64,000 bases of DNA, taken from contig JADKJR010000006.1 of assembly GCA_016720925.1 (NCBI GenBank), positions 124,001 to 188,000 on the forward strand. The letters are read 5' to 3'. Of the stretch, positions 27,319 through 36,400 are shown one piece after another. The notes below the pieces were generated by a model. That model had not been told where the DNA came from and ran no database searches. It saw only the letters and a list, made by a program, of their open reading frames with translations. The DNA comes from Betaproteobacteria bacterium (lineage in GTDB: Bacteria > Pseudomonadota > Gammaproteobacteria > Burkholderiales > Usitatibacteraceae). Both the position numbers and the translations under genes were made by a program. Within the stretch, counting starts at the first letter, position 1, and the number at the start of each line of letters is the position of its first letter.

Positions 27319-27942
27319 ATGCAAAAACTGTTTCTTTTCGTTGACAAGGTGAGCACCTTTGTCGGGCAGACTTTTTCGTGGCTCGCGCTGGCATTGACGA
27401 TCACGATCTCCTGGGAAGTGTTCTCGCGCTATTTTCTCGACACGCCGCATTCATGGGCGTTCGACGCCATGATCATGATGTACGGCGCCATGTTCATGAT
27501 GGCGGGTGCGTACACTTTGTCCAAAGCGGGCCATGTGCGTGGCGATGTGCTTTACGGTTTCTTTGAGCCGCGAACCCAGGCCAGTATTGACCTGGTCTTG
27601 TATGTCCTCTTTTTTATTCCCGGGGTGATCGCGCTCTGCTGGGCCGGCTACATTTATGCTGGCGAATCCTGGGCCATGAACGAGCACTCCAGCATCACCG
27701 CGGACGGCCCCCCGCTCTACCACTTCAAGACGATCATTCCACTCGCCGGCGTGTTGTTGCTGATGCAGGGTATCGTCGAAATCCTCCGCTGTATTGTGTG
27801 CCTGCAAGTGGGCGAATGGCCGAAGCGCGTCGAGGACGTCGAAGAGGTTGACGTCGAAAAGTTGAAAGAAATGGTCCACGTCATGGACGAAGATATCGCC
27901 AAGCTCGATAAATACGTGGTTGCGCAGGAGAAAGCCAAATGA
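27319..27942 (+). CDS. TRAP transporter small permease (DctQ family)
   Basis: A 207-residue inner-membrane protein with four hydrophobic segments and the typical W-E-V-F-S-R-Y-F segment after the first helix. It is the small membrane subunit that pairs with DctM. The C-terminus carries an unusual hydrophilic, charged tail (VEEVDVEKLKEMVHVMDEDI) of about 45 residues that looks helical and could contact the large insert of the neighbouring DctM. Its stop overlaps the dctM start by four bases. Confidence 0.87.
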   Translation: MQKLFLFVDKVSTFVGQTFSWLALALTITISWEVFSRYFLDTPHSWAFDAMIMMYGAMFMMAGAYTLSKAGHVRGDVLYGFFEPRTQASIDLVLYVLFFIPGVIALCWAGYIYAGESWAMNEHSSITADGPPLYHFKTIIPLAGVLLLMQGIVEILRCIVCLQVGEWPKRVEDVEEVDVEKLKEMVHVMDEDIAKLDKYVVAQEKAK

Positions 27943-29963
27943 AGCTGCCGACCATACGCAAGGAACTCTGGTTCGGCTTTGGCCTGATGGCGATCATCCT
28001 TACTGTTTTGATTTCGGTAACCCCGTGGGGCCATCTCACCAACGGGCACCTTGGCCTGATCATGCTCGGCTTGATTGTGGTGATGATCATGCTCGGCTTT
28101 CCGACGGCATTTACGTTGATGGGCATGGGCGTCCTTTTTGCCTGGGTTGCGTATCGCAGTGTGAATCCGGACCTCGCCGTGCGACAAACACTGGACTTGA
28201 TGGTGCAGCGCGCTTACTCGGTGATGTCCAACGATGTCCTGATCGCCATTCCGCTTTTCGTCTTCATGGGTTACCTGGTCGAGCGTGCCGCGCTGATCGA
28301 GAAGCTGTTCAAGAGCCTGCACCTCTCGATGGCGCGTATCCCTGGGTCGCTGGCGGTCGCTACCATCGTCACCTGCGCGATTTTCGCGACGGCGACCGGC
28401 ATTGTCGGCGCGGTCGTTACGCTGATGGGCCTGCTGGCACTGCCGGCCATGCTGCGCGCAGGCTATGACGTCAGGCTTTCCGCGGGCGCCATCACCGCCG
28501 GCGGCTGCCTGGGCATCCTGATCCCGCCCTCAGTATTGCTAATTGTGTACGGCGCGACCGCCGGTGTGTCCGTCGTCAAACTCTATGCGGGCGCGTTTTT
28601 CCCGGGCCTCATGCTGGCGGGGCTGTATGTGGGATATGTAATCATCGTCGCGATGTGGAAGCCGCATCTCGCGCCGCCGCTCGCGGCGATTGATCGCGTG
28701 GTGCCATTGCCGCCGCTTGCCAAGTCGCTGGCACCTCTGGGCAGCAATGCCGTTGCCGGCTTGTTCGGCGGCCTGAAATCAACAAGCTTTGCCAAGCGTA
28801 CGGTCGTCGGCCAGTTGTTTGTTTCCCTGATCCCGGCGATTGTCATCGTCGTCTTGCTGGGGGTGATGTACACCACGGCGACGGCGCCGGTGGTAGAGGT
28901 AGATACCACGGGGTTGGTCGAGTCAGGTGGCGCGGCTTCCGCGTCCTTTGAGGAAAAGTCTGTAGACGCGTCATCGGGATTACAGGAGCCGCCGAAAGAA
29001 ACAGGCGGACTGCAGGAGCCACCCAAAGAAGACGGCGGTCTCAAAGAGCCGCCGGCGGAAGTTGCCAAGGAAGCAGTTGTCGAACCTCCCAAGGTGGTCC
29101 CCGCCAAAGCCGCAGAAGCCAAGCCGGCTGCCACGCCAACTGCCGCCGCTGAGCGCGTCCCGGCGCCAATCTGGTATTGGGTGGTGTTTGGTGTCGGCAT
29201 GTCAGCGCTGGCCTTGACTTACTGGCTGATGAACTGGGAGCGGCTGGAAATCTTCAAGATGCTGCTGACATCGTTCTTTCCGCTCGCCGTGCTGATCATA
29301 GCGGTGCTGGGGTCGATCGTTTTCGGCCTGGCAACGCCGACCGAGGCCGCCGCCGTCGGTGCCTTCGGCGGTTGCATTCTCGCCGGGGCCTATCGGTACG
29401 TGAACGCGCGCAAAACCAAACCCGCCAGTGCCATTTCGACCACGGCCAGGGAACTGGGCGGCATTGTCAAGGAGTCATGCTTTCTCACCGCGAAGACCAC
29501 CGCGATGGTGTGCTGGCTGTTCGTCGGCTCGTCGATTTTTTCGGCGGCCTTTGCGTTGCTGGGCGGACAGGAAATCATCGAAACCTGGGTGCTCTCGCTG
29601 GGATTGACGACGATTCAGTTCATGCTGCTGTCCCAGTTCATCATCTTCATTCTCGGCTGGCCGCTGGAATGGACCGAGATCATCGTCATTTTCATGCCGA
29701 TCTTCATTCCTTTGCTGGCCAAATTCAACGTTGATCCATTGTTCTTTGGTTTGCTGGTCGCGTTGAATCTGCAGACAGCATTCCTGTCACCGCCCGTGGC
29801 AATGGCGGCGTTCTATCTGAAAGGCGTGTCGCCGCCGCACGTGACCCTGAATCAGATATTCGCGGGGATGCTGCCCTTCATGGTCATACAAGTGGTGGCG
29901 CTGGCGCTGCTCTACATCTTTCCCGGGATCGGGATGTGGCTGCCGAATACTTTGTACAAGTAA
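27939..29963 (+). CDS. TRAP transporter large permease (DctM family) with a long insert
   Basis: Inner-membrane subunit that carries substrate with Na+. At 674 residues it is about 240 longer than a usual DctM (about 430). The N-terminal part (to about 240) and the C-terminal part (from about 440) match the family, including GGCLGILIPPS and GLATPTEAAAVGAFG. Between them is an insert with a hydrophobic helix, then a Pro/Glu-rich stretch with three near-repeats (GLQEPPKE, GLQEPPKE, GLKEPPAE, from about residue 347), then Ala/Pro-rich linker and another helix. The reading frame is continuous, so it is not a fusion artefact caused by a frameshift. Confidence 0.87.
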   Translation: MKLPTIRKELWFGFGLMAIILTVLISVTPWGHLTNGHLGLIMLGLIVVMIMLGFPTAFTLMGMGVLFAWVAYRSVNPDLAVRQTLDLMVQRAYSVMSNDVLIAIPLFVFMGYLVERAALIEKLFKSLHLSMARIPGSLAVATIVTCAIFATATGIVGAVVTLMGLLALPAMLRAGYDVRLSAGAITAGGCLGILIPPSVLLIVYGATAGVSVVKLYAGAFFPGLMLAGLYVGYVIIVAMWKPHLAPPLAAIDRVVPLPPLAKSLAPLGSNAVAGLFGGLKSTSFAKRTVVGQLFVSLIPAIVIVVLLGVMYTTATAPVVEVDTTGLVESGGAASASFEEKSVDASSGLQEPPKETGGLQEPPKEDGGLKEPPAEVAKEAVVEPPKVVPAKAAEAKPAATPTAAAERVPAPIWYWVVFGVGMSALALTYWLMNWERLEIFKMLLTSFFPLAVLIIAVLGSIVFGLATPTEAAAVGAFGGCILAGAYRYVNARKTKPASAISTTARELGGIVKESCFLTAKTTAMVCWLFVGSSIFSAAFALLGGQEIIETWVLSLGLTTIQFMLLSQFIIFILGWPLEWTEIIVIFMPIFIPLLAKFNVDPLFFGLLVALNLQTAFLSPPVAMAAFYLKGVSPPHVTLNQIFAGMLPFMVIQVVALALLYIFPGIGMWLPNTLYK

Positions 29964-29966
29964 TGC

Positions 29967-30040
29967 TATTCCGGACGACGTTGTCGCCGGAATAACTCGC
30001 CGGGTTGAAGCGGACGCTGTTTGCGCCGCTTAACCCGGCG
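29967..30040. other. Two tandem hairpins after dctM
   Basis: Hairpin one has arms TATTCCGG (29967-29974) and CCGGAATA (29987-29994) with an inner CGAC/GTCG pair. Hairpin two has long arms starting CGCCGGGTT (29998) and ending AACCCGGCG (to 30040), with an inner AAGCGG/CCGCTT. Neither has a T-run, so mRNA processing or 3' protection is more likely than intrinsic termination. Confidence 0.6.
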
Positions 30041-30070
30041 GGTTGGCCCCCCGCCATCCCTCAAACTGTG

Positions 30071-31042
30071 ATGCAGATGAAACCGAAAACTCTGATTACC
30101 CGGCAGGTCTTCCCGGAGATCGTTGCGATGCTTTCGCAACAGTTTGAAGTGGACCATAACGAGAGTGACGACATCTTCACCGCAGAGGTGTTGCGCACGC
30201 GCGCGGTTGGCTGCGCGGGAATAGTGGCGTGCCTTACCGAAAAAATTGACGCCGCCTTTCTCGACGCCTGTCCGTCCGTGAAGGTTGTAAGCAATATCGC
30301 CGTGGGCTACAACAACATCGATATCGCCGAGGCGAGCCGGCGCGGCGTGATGGTCACCAATACGCCCGGCGTGCTCGACGACACCACCGCGGATCTCACG
30401 TTCGCGTTGCTGATGGCGGCGGCGCGTCGCATCACCGAGACCGAACGGCGCCTGCGCAATGGCGAATGGAAGAAAGGTTTCGCGCTTCAGCAATGGCTGG
30501 GTACCGATATTCATCATGCTTCGCTGGGCATCATCGGCATGGGTCGCATTGGGCAGACGATTGCCCGGCGCGCGTCGGGATTCGATATGAATGTGCGCTA
30601 CTTCAATCGCACACGGCTGGACGAAGCGCTCGAAGCAAAGCTGAATGTGGGCTACGCAAGCAAGGAAGAGATCCTGCGTGAAAGCGATTTTGTGGTGGTG
30701 ATGGTGCCTTATTCCGCGGTCACGCATCATTTGATCAAGGCCGGGGACCTGGCATTGATGAAGCCATCGGCAATTTTTATCAACACGGCGCGCGGCGGCG
30801 TGGTCGATGATGTTGCGCTGATCGCGGCGCTGAAAGAGAAGCGCATTGCCGCTGCGGGCATCGACGTATTTGAGGGTGAGCCCACATTCAACGCCGAGTT
30901 CCTGAAGCTCGACAATGTCGCAATGACGCCGCACATCGGCAGTGCCACGCACGCCACACGCATGCGCATGGCCGCACTCGCGTCGGTAAACATGACAGCC
31001 GCGCTGACGGGCAAGATTCCCCCCAATCTGGTAAATCCTTAA
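30071..31042 (+). CDS. D-isomer-specific 2-hydroxyacid dehydrogenase (GhrB/GyaR-like)
   Basis: NAD(P)-dependent reductase of glyoxylate/hydroxypyruvate-type 2-oxo acids. It has the Rossmann motif GMGRIGQTIARRA, the substrate-binding segment VGYNNID, the catalytic Arg in NTARGGVVDD, Glu in DVFEGEP and His in TPHIGSAT. The start is put at ATG 30071 (323 residues); the ATG at 30077 is equally possible. An upstream start at 30005 would translate the hairpin region and is unlikely. It follows the TRAP genes, and a hydroxy- or oxo-acid link between them is inferred. Confidence 0.88.
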   Translation: MQMKPKTLITRQVFPEIVAMLSQQFEVDHNESDDIFTAEVLRTRAVGCAGIVACLTEKIDAAFLDACPSVKVVSNIAVGYNNIDIAEASRRGVMVTNTPGVLDDTTADLTFALLMAAARRITETERRLRNGEWKKGFALQQWLGTDIHHASLGIIGMGRIGQTIARRASGFDMNVRYFNRTRLDEALEAKLNVGYASKEEILRESDFVVVMVPYSAVTHHLIKAGDLALMKPSAIFINTARGGVVDDVALIAALKEKRIAAAGIDVFEGEPTFNAEFLKLDNVAMTPHIGSATHATRMRMAALASVNMTAALTGKIPPNLVNP

Positions 31043-31056
31043 TTCAGGAGTTCAGC

Positions 31057-31905
31057 ATGAAAGTCGCATTTTTGGGCCTTGGCGTCATGGGCTATCCCAT
31101 GGCTGGACACCTCAAAGCCAAAGGGCATGACGTCACCGTATATAACCGCACGACAGCCAAATCAGAAGCTTGGACGAAACAACATGGTGGAGCCTTTGGC
31201 AAGACCGTTGCGGAAGCAGTCGCAGGCAGCGAACTCGTCATGATGTGCGTCGGCAACGATATTGACCTGATGGAAGTGGGTCAGGCGGCACTCGCAACGA
31301 TGAAATCCGGAACAATCCTGGTCGATCACACCACCGGGTCGGCCGATGCCGCACGAAAACTCTATGCGATCGCAAAGGCAAAAGGCATTGGTTTCATAGA
31401 CGCGCCGGTCTCGGGCGGGCAAGCAGGCGCCGAGAAGGGTCAGTTAACTGTGATGTGCGGTGGTGATCAGGCGGTCTTTGACACGGCCAAACCGGTAATC
31501 GACAGTTATGCGAAGGCCACCACATTGATGGGCGCGTCTGGCGCGGGGCAACTGACCAAGATGGTTAACCAGATTTGCATTGCGGGCCTGGTGCAAGCAC
31601 TCTCGGAAGGATTGGCATTCGCGGAAAAGGCCGGGCTCGACGGCAACCTGGTGCTTGATGTCATTTCGAAGGGCGCGGCGCAATCGTGGCAAATGGAGAA
31701 TCGGGGCAAGACCATGCTGAAGCGCGAATTCAATTTTGGATTTGCCGTGGACTGGATGCGAAAGGATCTGGGCATTTGCATGGAAGAAGCGCGGCGGAAT
31801 GGAGCAAAGCTACCCATCACCGCGCAAATCGACCAGTTCTACAAGGAGGTGCAAGAGTCAGGTGGAAACAGGTTTGACACCAGTTCCCTGATTACGAGAC
31901 TATAG
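31057..31905 (+). CDS. NAD(P)-dependent 3-hydroxyisobutyrate dehydrogenase family protein
   Basis: A 282-residue beta-hydroxyacid dehydrogenase of the GarR/GlxR/MmsB type. It has the N-terminal Rossmann motif GLGVMGYPMAGHL, the substrate segment DAPVSGGQAGAEKGQL and the catalytic lysine in GQLTKMVNQ (near residue 170). It starts 14 bp after the hydroxyacid dehydrogenase with a CAGGAG site, so the two are co-transcribed. Tartronate semialdehyde reduction alongside hydroxypyruvate/glyoxylate reduction would make sense, but the exact substrate is open. Confidence 0.88.
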   Translation: MKVAFLGLGVMGYPMAGHLKAKGHDVTVYNRTTAKSEAWTKQHGGAFGKTVAEAVAGSELVMMCVGNDIDLMEVGQAALATMKSGTILVDHTTGSADAARKLYAIAKAKGIGFIDAPVSGGQAGAEKGQLTVMCGGDQAVFDTAKPVIDSYAKATTLMGASGAGQLTKMVNQICIAGLVQALSEGLAFAEKAGLDGNLVLDVISKGAAQSWQMENRGKTMLKREFNFGFAVDWMRKDLGICMEEARRNGAKLPITAQIDQFYKEVQESGGNRFDTSSLITRL

Positions 31906-32077
31906 CGATAGTTTCCTCGGTCTTTTTTGCGCCGACCGGGCAGTTCATGTATGTGCAATTAACGGCGATTTGGCTATTGCGGCGAGTACTTGCTTACATG
32001 ATTTGACCCGACAGCTATGACCCGGACCGCTTTCGCGCGTGCTCTGCTGTTCTCGTTCTGGAAAGAAAAAATCAAAA

Positions 32078-32710
32078 ATGATAAAGCTCTTTTATTCACC
32101 TGGCGCCTGCTCCCTCGCACCGCACATCGTCCTCGAAGAGCTCGGCATTGCCTTTGAACCGGTTCTGGTATCGCTAAAGGACGGCGACCACAAAAAGTCG
32201 GATTTTCTAAGGGTGAACCCACGTGCGCGGGTACCGGCGCTGAATGTCGACGGCAAGGTCCTCACCGAAACCGTCGCCATCCTGACGTATCTGGGTGGCG
32301 GCTATGCCGAACGTGGTCTGTGGCCGAAGGATACCTGGCGGCAGGCGGAAGCACTGTCGCTCATGTCTTGGCTTGCATCCAGCGTGCAAGCGGCCGTTGC
32401 CGGTATATTCCGCACCGAGCGTTACAGCACCGATGAATCGGCGCATGCCAGCATTATCGCGACCAGCCGCGCCACACTTGAGAAGTACTTTGCGGAAATC
32501 GACAAAATGCTCACGGGCAAGACCTTCGCAATGGGTGGTCAATACACCGTCTGCGATCCGTATCTGCTGGTGTTCTTTCGCTGGGGCAATCGTATCGGCA
32601 TCCCCATGAAGGAAAAATATCCGGTGTGGACCAAGCATGCACTCCGCGTGGCCTCGCGGCCGACAGTCAAACGTGTCCTTGAGGTCGAAGGGATACAGAT
32701 CGAAGGTTGA
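32078..32710 (+). CDS. Glutathione S-transferase family protein
   Basis: A 210-residue GST with the N-terminal motif YSPGACSLAPHIVLEE, typical of bacterial beta-class GSTs (the cysteine in GACS contacts glutathione). VNPRARVPAL is the cis-Pro region, ETVAIL the glutathione-binding turn, and YTVCDPYLLVFFRW the conserved helical-domain motif. The ATG at 32078 follows GGAAAG. An upstream start at 32039 adds residues not expected for the fold. Probably in detoxification; the substrate is unknown. Confidence 0.88.
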   Translation: MIKLFYSPGACSLAPHIVLEELGIAFEPVLVSLKDGDHKKSDFLRVNPRARVPALNVDGKVLTETVAILTYLGGGYAERGLWPKDTWRQAEALSLMSWLASSVQAAVAGIFRTERYSTDESAHASIIATSRATLEKYFAEIDKMLTGKTFAMGGQYTVCDPYLLVFFRWGNRIGIPMKEKYPVWTKHALRVASRPTVKRVLEVEGIQIEG

Positions 32711-32803
32711 TGTTGCAAGCGCCAGAATTTGTTGCCTGAATTCCGGTCGCGCCGCAGCGCTCGACAGGCGAAAATTTACGCACTTTGATTGACGGAGTGC
32801 GAC

Positions 32804-33271
32804 ATGAATTTTCGAATCACAGGGCTTTCCCCTGAATCATTCAGGGCCATTTTCAGTCTGAATGATGCTGAGCTTGCCACGCTTGGCGCGCAACGCGTGT
32901 TTGCCGATGACTCAGCAGGATTTCCGTGCCGCGTCAGCCTGACGCACGCCGCGCCGGGCGAAGAGTTGATACTCATATCCTATGCGCACCAGACAGCGCG
33001 ATCCCCTTATCAGGCGGCCGGTCCAATATTCGTCCGAAAGGCCGCCACGGTAGCTTGCGAGGCGGTGAACAAAGTACCGGAACCGGTTCGCATCCGTTTG
33101 CTCTCAGTGCGCGCCTACGACACGACTGACATGATCGTTGAGGCAGACGTGGTGGATGGCGTGGAAGTCGAATCGCTCATTGATCGTTATTTCGAGCGCG
33201 AGGATGTCGCGTACCTGCATATCCACTATGCACGACGCGGCTGTTACGCCTGTCGCGTGGACAGGGTGTGA
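32804..33271 (+). CDS. DUF1203 family protein
   Basis: A 155-residue cytosolic protein matching the DUF1203 pattern: the N-terminal MNFRITGL segment, CRVSLTHAAPGEELILISY in the middle, RSPYQAAGPIFVR, and a conserved C-terminal HIHYARRGCYACRV. The ATG at 32804 is preceded by GGAG. The family has no established function; the cysteines near the end are conserved and may matter for it. Confidence 0.85.
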   Translation: MNFRITGLSPESFRAIFSLNDAELATLGAQRVFADDSAGFPCRVSLTHAAPGEELILISYAHQTARSPYQAAGPIFVRKAATVACEAVNKVPEPVRIRLLSVRAYDTTDMIVEADVVDGVEVESLIDRYFEREDVAYLHIHYARRGCYACRVDRV

Positions 33272-33291
33272 GTGCACCTGATCATTGCAAT

Positions 33292-33359
33292 AAACACAAG
33301 CACTGGCGAGGCTTTCAAGCCAAAAAGCCATCAAACGCCGCTCCAGTGCTTGTGTTTGA
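33292..33359. repeat. Dispersed inverted repeat, copy 3
   Basis: Arms AAACACAAGCACTGGCGAGG and the matching CGCTCCAGTGCTTGTGTTT enclose a loop of about 25 nt. It lies between the DUF1203 gene and hrpA. It is the variant with ACAC in place of ACTC in the outer arm, with a compensating change in the other arm. Confidence 0.8.
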
Positions 33360-33415
33360 GCTTTCGTTGCTATGAAACCGCTATCGCCGGTCCAGCCGCG
33401 TAAAATGCGCGGTCT

Positions 33416-36400
33416 ATGCCACCGACCGCAACCCCGCGTTTTTCGTTTGAAGAAGTCCTTTCCGCCGACCGCGGGAAACTGATTGCACTCGACAAGAAGC
33501 GGCGGGACTTCGTACGCGCGGGGAAGGCGCATGATCAACTTGATCAGCAATTTGATACCCAGCTCAGTTCCGCGCGCGCGCGGTTCGCGGCCAAGCGATC
33601 GCGTCATGCATTGGTTGCAACGCCCACGTTCGACGATGCGCTGCCGATTGCCGAGCGTCGCGCCGAAATTGCCGAGCTGATCCGCGCGCATCAGGTGGTA
33701 ATCGTCTGCGGCGAAACCGGATCGGGCAAGACCACGCAGTTGCCGAAAATTTGCCTGGAACTGGGTCGCGGCATCAATGGCATGATCGGCTGCACGCAAC
33801 CTCGGCGCATCGCTGCACGTAGCCTCGCCACGCGGCTCGCCAAGGAGTTGGGCGCGGCTGGCTCGCACGCGGTGGGCTACAAAATTCGCTTCAACGACCA
33901 CACCGACGAAAATACTTTCGTCAAGATCATGACCGATGGCATTCTGCTCGCGGAAACGCACAGCGATCACAGCCTGTGGGCCTACGACACGCTGATCATT
34001 GATGAGGCGCACGAGCGCAGCCTGAATATCGATTTCCTGCTGGGCTACGTGAAGCAGTTGATGGCCAAGCGGCCCGATCTGAAAATCATCATCACGTCGG
34101 CCACCATTGACCCGCAACGCTTCTCGAAACATTTTGATGGCGCACCCATCATCGAAGTGTCGGGCCGAACCTATCCTGTTGAAGTTCGCTATCGGCCTGA
34201 GCATTTCCTCGACGATGCCGAGGACGCGGTGCCGATCGAAGACGCGGTGGTCAAGGCCGTCGACGAGATTTTCCACGAAACGCACGAAGGCGACGTCCTG
34301 GTGTTTTTGCCGGGGGAGCGCGAGATTCGCGATTGCGACGAAGCGCTGCGAAAACATCATCCGGCACAAACAGAAGTGCTGCCGCTCTATTCGCGCTTGT
34401 CCAACGCGGAACAGGACCGTGTATTTCAATTGTCTGGCAGGCGACGCATCGTGCTTGCCACCAACGTCGCCGAGACTTCGCTGACGGTACCGGGAATTCG
34501 CTTTGTCATCGACGCGGGCGTCGCCCGAATCAATCGTTACAGCACGCGAAGCAAGATCAACCAGCTACAGATTGAAGCTATTTCGCAAGCCTCCGCGCAG
34601 CAACGGTCGGGCCGCTGTGGACGTGTCGCCAGCGGCATCGCCGTGCGCTTGTATAGCGAAGAAGATTTCAACGGTCGCCCACCGTTTACTACGCCGGAAA
34701 TCCTGCGCACCTCGCTGGCGGACGTGATCCTGCGCATGAAATCGTTGGGACTGGGCGACGTGCAGGATTTTCCGTTTATCGAGCCGCCCAGCCCGCGCAT
34801 GATCGAGGACGGCTACCGCCAGTTGTTTGAATTGGGAGCGGTTGACGAAAGCAAAGGACTGACGGCGCTCGGCTGGAAACTGGCGAAATTTCCGGTCGAT
34901 CCCGCGATCGCGCGCATGCTGCTGGCTGCCGAGCGCGAGGCGTGCGTGCGCGAGGTACTGGTAATCGCATCCGCATTGTCGGTGCAGGACCCGCGCGTGC
35001 GTCCGCACGACAAGCAGCAGGAGGCGGCGATAGCGCACGAGAAGTTCGCGCATCCTCAATCAGAGTTTCTGGCATTCGTGAATTTGTGGACGTTTTACGA
35101 AGAAGCCTGGAAGCACAAGAAATCTCACCGCAAGTTCGATCAAATGCTCCACGAAAATTTTCTCTCGCCGATGCGCATGCGGGAGTGGCGGGACGTGCAT
35201 GCGCAGTTGGTGGAGGTGTGCGCGTCAGCGGGGATGCATGTGGACGCTTCGCCGAAACAGGGCCGTGTCGCCGCCACCGCAAATCCGCCACCGCCCGCAG
35301 GCGAACGAAGCGAGCGGAGGAATTCCGGTGGTGAAAAAAAAGAAACTGCCTCTCCTGCCAAGTTGGCTCCCGCCCATTACGACAACATTCACCGTGCACT
35401 CCTTACCGGTCTGATCAGCAACGTCGGCACCAAGGGAATTGAAGGCGACCACTATCTCGGCACCCGCGGCATCAAGTTCCAATTGCCACGCCGTAACCAG
35501 CAACACGCGGCGCAGAAGGCGGCGAGGATGAAATGGGTGATGGCGGCCGAGCTGACCGAAACGACTCGCGTCTATGCGCGCACTGTCGCCTCGATAGAGC
35601 CTGAATGGATCGAGCAACTGGCGGCGCATCTCGTCACACGCACACATTTCGAACCGCACTGGGAGCGCAAGAGCGGGCAGGTGGTGGCGTTTGAACAGGT
35701 GTCCATTTACGGGCTGGTCATCAATCCGCGAAGACGCGTGCATTACGGCGCGATCAATCCGGTTGAAGCGCGCGAGATTTTCATTCGGCAAGGCCTGGTC
35801 GCGGGTGAAGTCGATACGACGGCTAAATTCCTGCGGCTGAACCAGAAGCTGATCGAGGATATCGAGGACATCGAGGCCAAGGCACGGCGCCAGGACGTAC
35901 TGATCGACGACGACGATATGTTCGCGCTATACGATGCGGCGATTCCGGCCGATGTGGTGAACATGGCCGGCTTTGAAAAATGGCGGCGCGAGGCGGAGAA
36001 GAAAACGCCAGGTGTGCTGGAATTCACCCGCGAGCAATTGATGCGGCGCGGCGCGAATGAAATCACGTTCGAGCTGTTTCCAAAATCCCTCAAGCACCGT
36101 GGCGCGGTGTTTCCCCTGGCATACCGTTTTGAGCCCGCACATATGATGGATGGCGTCACCATTACACTGCCCGTGGCGGTACTCAACCAGGTGAATGCCG
36201 CGCGCTTCGAATGGCTGACCATGGGCATGCTGCGGGACAAAGTAACGGCGCTGTTTAAAGCGCTGCCGCAGAAGGTTCGCAGCCAGATCGTGCCGGTGCC
36301 CGAAACCGTGAGTGAGTTCATCGGCCATGTGACGCGTCGCGCAGGTATGAATGATCTGTCCGCCGCCGAGATGCCGCTGATTGACGCGATGACGGCTTTT

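Noticed and set aside
30005..30070. Upstream in-frame start for the 2-hydroxyacid dehydrogenase
   Set aside because: This stretch forms one arm and the loop of a strong hairpin, and the family normally begins near MKPKTLITRQ at 30071-30077.
29966..30952. A 328-residue minus-strand frame
   Set aside because: Antisense to the 2-hydroxyacid dehydrogenase, whose active-site residues are all present.
33104..34429. A 441-residue open frame on the minus strand
   Set aside because: Antisense to hrpA and the DUF1203 gene, with shadow-type composition and no ribosome-binding site. The plus-strand frames have clear motifs.
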